A stretch of 64,000 nucleotides of DNA. Origin: Mactromeris polynyma (Eukaryota > Mollusca > Bivalvia > Venerida > Mactridae). Numbering within the stretch: position 1 is the first letter of the stretch; every line of letters starts with the position of its first letter. Below, piece by piece: positions 59,701 through 64,000 of the stretch. The notes under the pieces were generated by a model, which worked only from the letters and a program-made list of their open reading frames with translations, had not been told where the DNA came from and ran no database searches. The translations under genes were made by a program, and so were the position numbers. Where the stretch lies: the NCBI GenBank assembly GCA_032209605.1, contig JASFXZ010000016.1, forward strand, positions 434,001 through 498,000. The letters are read 5' to 3'.

Positions 59701-62670
59701 GGCTCGACTTGGCGAACTCGGCAATCGCAGGAAGTTGCATTACTTACATGTAAATTTATCTGTTCATGTTACTAATGTTGAATGTTGATGTTACTGAATG
59801 TTCACAAAGACGAGCTTTTTCTACATGTTTTACCAATACGGAAAAACAGTACGATACATTTGCTCTTATTGACAAAATTAGTTTGATTTAGAGATTGGTT
59901 CCCTTTTAGCGCAGAAACGATTAGATTAGGATTATTTTACAAACTGAACATTGCTTGCTAAAAGGAGTGGTCTAATTGGTTTATATTTTATTACGACAGT
60001 CAAGAACTATACTAATTAGGTTTTATCAAGGAAAAGTAATTACGTCTTTATGCGTATATATTCCGTAGAAATGGTTTCGTCTGTTTAAGAAAAATGAAAG
60101 AAATACTGCTGAAAGTAAATGAACCAGCATTGTTGATATCAGAAAGTTGAATGAAAATGAGCATTGAAATCGAAAATTGACATATTTAAGTTACCATTCA
60201 TGAAAGAAATACCAATAAATCGAGTAGCTTAACATTGCCTGGTTCATCAACATTTGCAAACAAATAAGATGACTGTGATAATTGAAGTGGTCTTTCCAAG
60301 GACTAAGAAGGGTTACTGGTGCTTGAACCATAGCGCACAACTTAAGAAACAAACGGAATGTTTCCCATGCACAATGTCATGTAAACAAAGAAGGAACAAT
60401 GAATTAGTTCAATATTGAAAGACCCATACCTCTTTTGAGATAAGTTGTTCTGAGTTTTCTCTTAGAATGCGGATTTTGTTGAGATGCCAGTCTACTATCT
60501 TTTTATCATTATTAATCTGTCACCTTGACATATTGGCAGAAATATCAGTTTTTATTCTTACAACATGAATTTGTTTCAATTGGATTAATTCAGTGAATGT
60601 AATGTCTAAGCAGTTTATTTCTGAAATGAAAGAACTATGCAACTGGTCGTAAATTTTAAACTCTCTCGAATACAATCATTATTGTTTGGGTATATGTTTC
60701 ATGCCTAGATCGAACATAATGATATTATATTAAAGTAATTCTAACCACCTGTTTACACTGCTATATTACCTAGCATATTGCCATATAAATAAGTAGATCT
60801 TACTAATTCACGCTCTAACTAATCATGGTCTATCATTGATCGCAGCTTTAAACATTATTATTAGTTGTTGTTGGGCTAGTACTTGCGTTCTGACGAATAT
60901 TTATATAAAGTCGTGGAAGCACTTAGGCTATTTACAGAAATCGCGACAAGGTTAAACATGACTATATTTGATGTATTTTATGACATTTTTTCAAAAACGA
61001 AACGAAAATTACTGAGAACTTGTGGTTATTAAGTGTAAACTTATTTCTTAAAAATTACTTGCGATTTAGATGGAGATAATGACCCTTGTTGGGCATTTAA
61101 TTACCAATAATTTGAGATCGCAACTCAATGATACCATTCATCTAGCTATTCAGTAAGGCTCATTGATCAATATTTGATCCGATTAAATTCTTTTATCCGA
61201 GCCAATTTTCCTACTTACGAGAATTATTTCGTTACCAGTAAATCTTAAACTTGTTACTTAAAACGTCAATATGGTAGCCTAATATCATGCTCATTAAAAT
61301 AATAATAAGGGATGAAAACAGCCTTCATGTCTTCATACGGCACAACTTGCAGAAATGCGTAACGGATTTCATATCGAAATACACACGCCTGTCTAGTTAC
61401 ATTACTATACAGTTACACAATACACGGACGTACATTTATATAATGATATCAGATGTAATGAAATATACGATAGAGCGGCGGTGTTTTCATTATTCATCTT
61501 TCCCTATTCTAAACAGGATGTACCCGTAAGACACGGTTACCACCGCTATGGGCTATTGTGTAGAAAAGCGCCATATTTGCTCCAAACATTGTTCGTTTTC
61601 AACCGAAATCGAACTTGACGTTGATTTTAGTATTTTATGGTTATGTGCCTGATATGAATCGAATCCATCTTTCCTTACAATAGTTATTGATCGGAAACCA
61701 ATTTTTGCACACACGCATGACGGACGGACATGTGTAACCATTCTTCGAATAGCGGTGCATGAAAACATGGTCTTTGTGGCTGATTTGTTATGGTCCCTCA
61801 CTTCAAATATTTTCCCGCTCACCGGTGTGGCTTCGAATCCCAAGCGGGATGTATAATTTGTATTGAGGAAAATCTTGATTGCCTATGCCTAAAATGATAC
61901 GACATGGGACCCTTAATGGCTAAAAGGTCACTGCATGACACTGGCTGTTATGTTACTCCAATTCCAAACATACCATAAAATGTGAAATAATGAATTATGT
62001 CATCAGAGAAGATTTCACGATATCACACCAAAAACCTGTGAAGTTGAGAACCGGGAACTAGTCTGTTTTAATTCATCATTGAAACTAGACGCGGTTATAA
62101 AAAGTTGAGATGTTCCGATTACCTGTCAGCACGCTTGCTTTCATCAGATCCTTCCTGGAATGTTCGCCATGGACTTTGTTCTCACATTAATCATCTTTTC
62201 ACCAAATCTGGAATATTCGTATTTGTTTAAGAATTTAATGAATAGCGAATGACTGGAAGAAGATCAGATTGGTCAATTTTTGAGACAGTGTCGCACAGTT
62301 CGCTTTCAATACTCGCCGTTGTAACCGGGGCAACATGAAAACAATACTTATTTTGAAGGTTTCTGTTCAATATTTGTTATCAGAGTTTGTTAAAATCGCG
62401 AGATATGGCAGAAAACCATTTTGATTTAAACATCTATAAATAAAACCATTGATAAGTTATAACATACAAATGATTGTCTTAAATACTTAATTTATATGTC
62501 CGTCTAAGACGACATTGTAGTCAATTGTACACATTCTTATGTCAGTACTCCAGCCGTCGAATGGATAAACAGGACATCGCTTTAAATAATTATGAGAACA
62601 TTATGGTAATTGCCTTCATACTACTGTAACTGCATTGTCACTTTTCTTAAACATTTCACAAAATCACAAA
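56800..62670. other. Intergenic sequence without recognised gene
   Basis: I checked the short open frames (58955-59589, 61287-61529, 61843-61553) and saw no domain motif, tRNA or repeat structure strong enough to annotate. A GGGATTCGAAGCC word at about 61830 (minus strand) is B-box-like but isolated. Confidence 0.45.
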
Positions 62671-64000
62671 TATAAGTGTCCGATACCGGTACTGTCTATC
62701 CACACCTACACGCTGAGCTAGAGCATAGGAACTACCTATACAAGTGTCCGATACCGGTACTGTCTATCCACACCTACACGCTGAGCTAGAGCATAGGAAC
62801 TACCTATACAAGTGTCCGATACCGGTACTGTCTTTCCACACCTACACGCTGAGCTAGAGCATAGGAACTACATATACAAGTGTCCGATACCGGTACTGTC
62901 TATCCACACCTACACGCTGAGCTAGAGTATAGGAACTACCTATACAAGGGTCCGATACCGGTATTGTCTATCCACACCTACACGCTGAGCTAGAGTATAG
63001 GAACTACCTATACAAGTGTCCGATACCGGTACTGTCTATCCACACCTACGCGCTGAGCTAGAGCATAGGAACTACCTATACAAGTGTCCGATACCGGTAT
63101 TATCTATCCACACCTACACGATGAGCTAGAGTATAGGAACTACCTATACAAGGGTCCGATACCGGTACTGTCTATCCACACCTACGCGCTGAGCTAGAGC
63201 ATAGGAACTACCTATACAAGTGTCCGATACCGGTATTATCTATCCACACCTACGCGCTGGGCTAGAGCATAGGAACTACCTATACAAGTGTCCGATACCG
63301 GTATTATCTATCCACACCTACCGCTGAGATAGAGCATAGGAACAACCTATACAAGTGTCTATCCACACCTACACGCTGGGCTAGAGTATAGGAACTACCT
63401 ATACAAGTGTCCGATACCGGTATTATCTATCCACACCTACCGCTGAGCTAGAGCATAGGAACTACCTATACAAGTGTCCGATACCGGTATTATCTATCCA
63501 CACCTACCGCTGGGCTAGAGTATAGGAACTACCTATACAAGTGTCCGATACCGGTATTGTCTATCCACACCTACACGCTGGGCTAGAGTATAGGAACTAC
63601 CTATACAAGTGTCCGATACCGGTATTGTTTATCCACACCTACACGCTGGGCTAGAGTATAGGAACTACCTATACAAGTGTCCGATACCGGTGTTGTCTAT
63701 CCACACCTACACGCTGGGCTAGAGTATAGGAACTACATATACAAGTGTCCGATACCGGTACTGTCTATCCACACCTACACGCTGAGCTAGAGTATAGGAA
63801 CTACCTATAGAAGTGTCCGATACCGGTACTGTCTATCCACACCTACACGCTGGGCTAGAGTATAGGAACTACCTATAGAAGTGTCCGATACCGGTACTGT
63901 CTATCCACACCTACACGCTGGGCTAGAGCATAGGAACTACCTATAGAAGTGTCCGATACCGGTACTGTCTATCCACACCTACACGCTGGGCTAGAGTATA
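62671..64000. repeat. 68-bp satellite array, continuing beyond the window
   Basis: About 19-20 units of 68 bp follow each other: CAAGTGTCCGATACCGGTAC, TGTCTATCCACACCTACACG, CTGAGCTAGAGCATAGGAAC, TACCTATA. Sites vary in a patterned way (GCTGAGCTA or GCTGGGCTA, GAGCATAG or GAGTATAG, GGTACTGTC or GGTATTATC). One unit near 63350 lacks the GATACCGGTAT part. Each unit has the palindrome TACCGGTA. No open frame persists. Total array size cannot be judged because the window ends inside it. Confidence 0.92.

Noticed and set aside
61553..61843. 96-codon minus-strand open frame near the right end
   Set aside because: No recognisable motif. A B-box-like word inside suggests repeat-derived sequence, but there is too little to call even a SINE.
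62671..64000. CRISPR array
   Set aside because: Units are contiguous 68-bp satellites with no unique spacers, in a eukaryotic genome.
62671..64000. Pol III A-box in the 68-bp satellite (minus strand TAGCTCAGCGTG)
   Set aside because: There is no B box at a suitable distance, and variant units (GGGCTA) destroy the match.

Overview
This is eukaryotic, AT-rich nuclear DNA with long introns and dense transposon relics. The spliced metazoan genes, tRNA-derived SINEs, a DIRS-like retroelement, Tc1/mariner and LINE remnants and several tandem satellites fit an invertebrate. A bivalve mollusc is my best guess, but that is inference from repeat style and gene content. Nothing looks prokaryotic. I recognise three genes, all on the + strand.

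Layout. (1) Positions 1-14588 hold the 3' part of a SAMHD1-like dNTPase gene, copy 1. Nine exons lie between 1843 and 12522 and the 5' exons are outside the window. Its introns carry a Tc1 relic, a shortened DIRS-like element and SINE remnants. (2) Positions 14589-22600 are intergenic, with a mariner relic and a 125-bp repeat cluster. (3) Positions 22602-40019 hold SAMHD1-like copy 2. Twelve exons encode the whole HD domain and the C-terminal lobe. Exons and introns of the two copies align from position 1 (matching 26007) to 14588 (matching about 42476), so this is a segmental tandem duplication with a period of roughly 27 kb. (4) One intron of copy 2 contains a ~2.2-kb array of 48-bp repeats (26962-29220). 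It appears to have grown from the exon's own splice donor, because copy 1 has a single unit at the same place. (5) Positions 40020-46009 hold the 3' flank of copy 2 and a decayed LINE. (6) Positions 46010-53152 hold CIAO2B (MIP18/FAM96B) in five complete exons. (7) Positions 53153-64000 hold its 3'UTR, a SINE with target-site duplications, unassigned sequence and a 68-bp satellite that runs off the window end.

Functionally, the SAMHD1-like genes should encode dNTP triphosphohydrolases (nucleotide-pool control and, in vertebrates, antiviral restriction). CIAO2B belongs to the cytosolic Fe-S targeting complex. The two are neighbours with no visible pathway link. The most unusual features are the splice-donor-derived array, the acidic-to-basic divergence between the two SAMHD1-like copies, and the paralogous empty sites that date several insertions.
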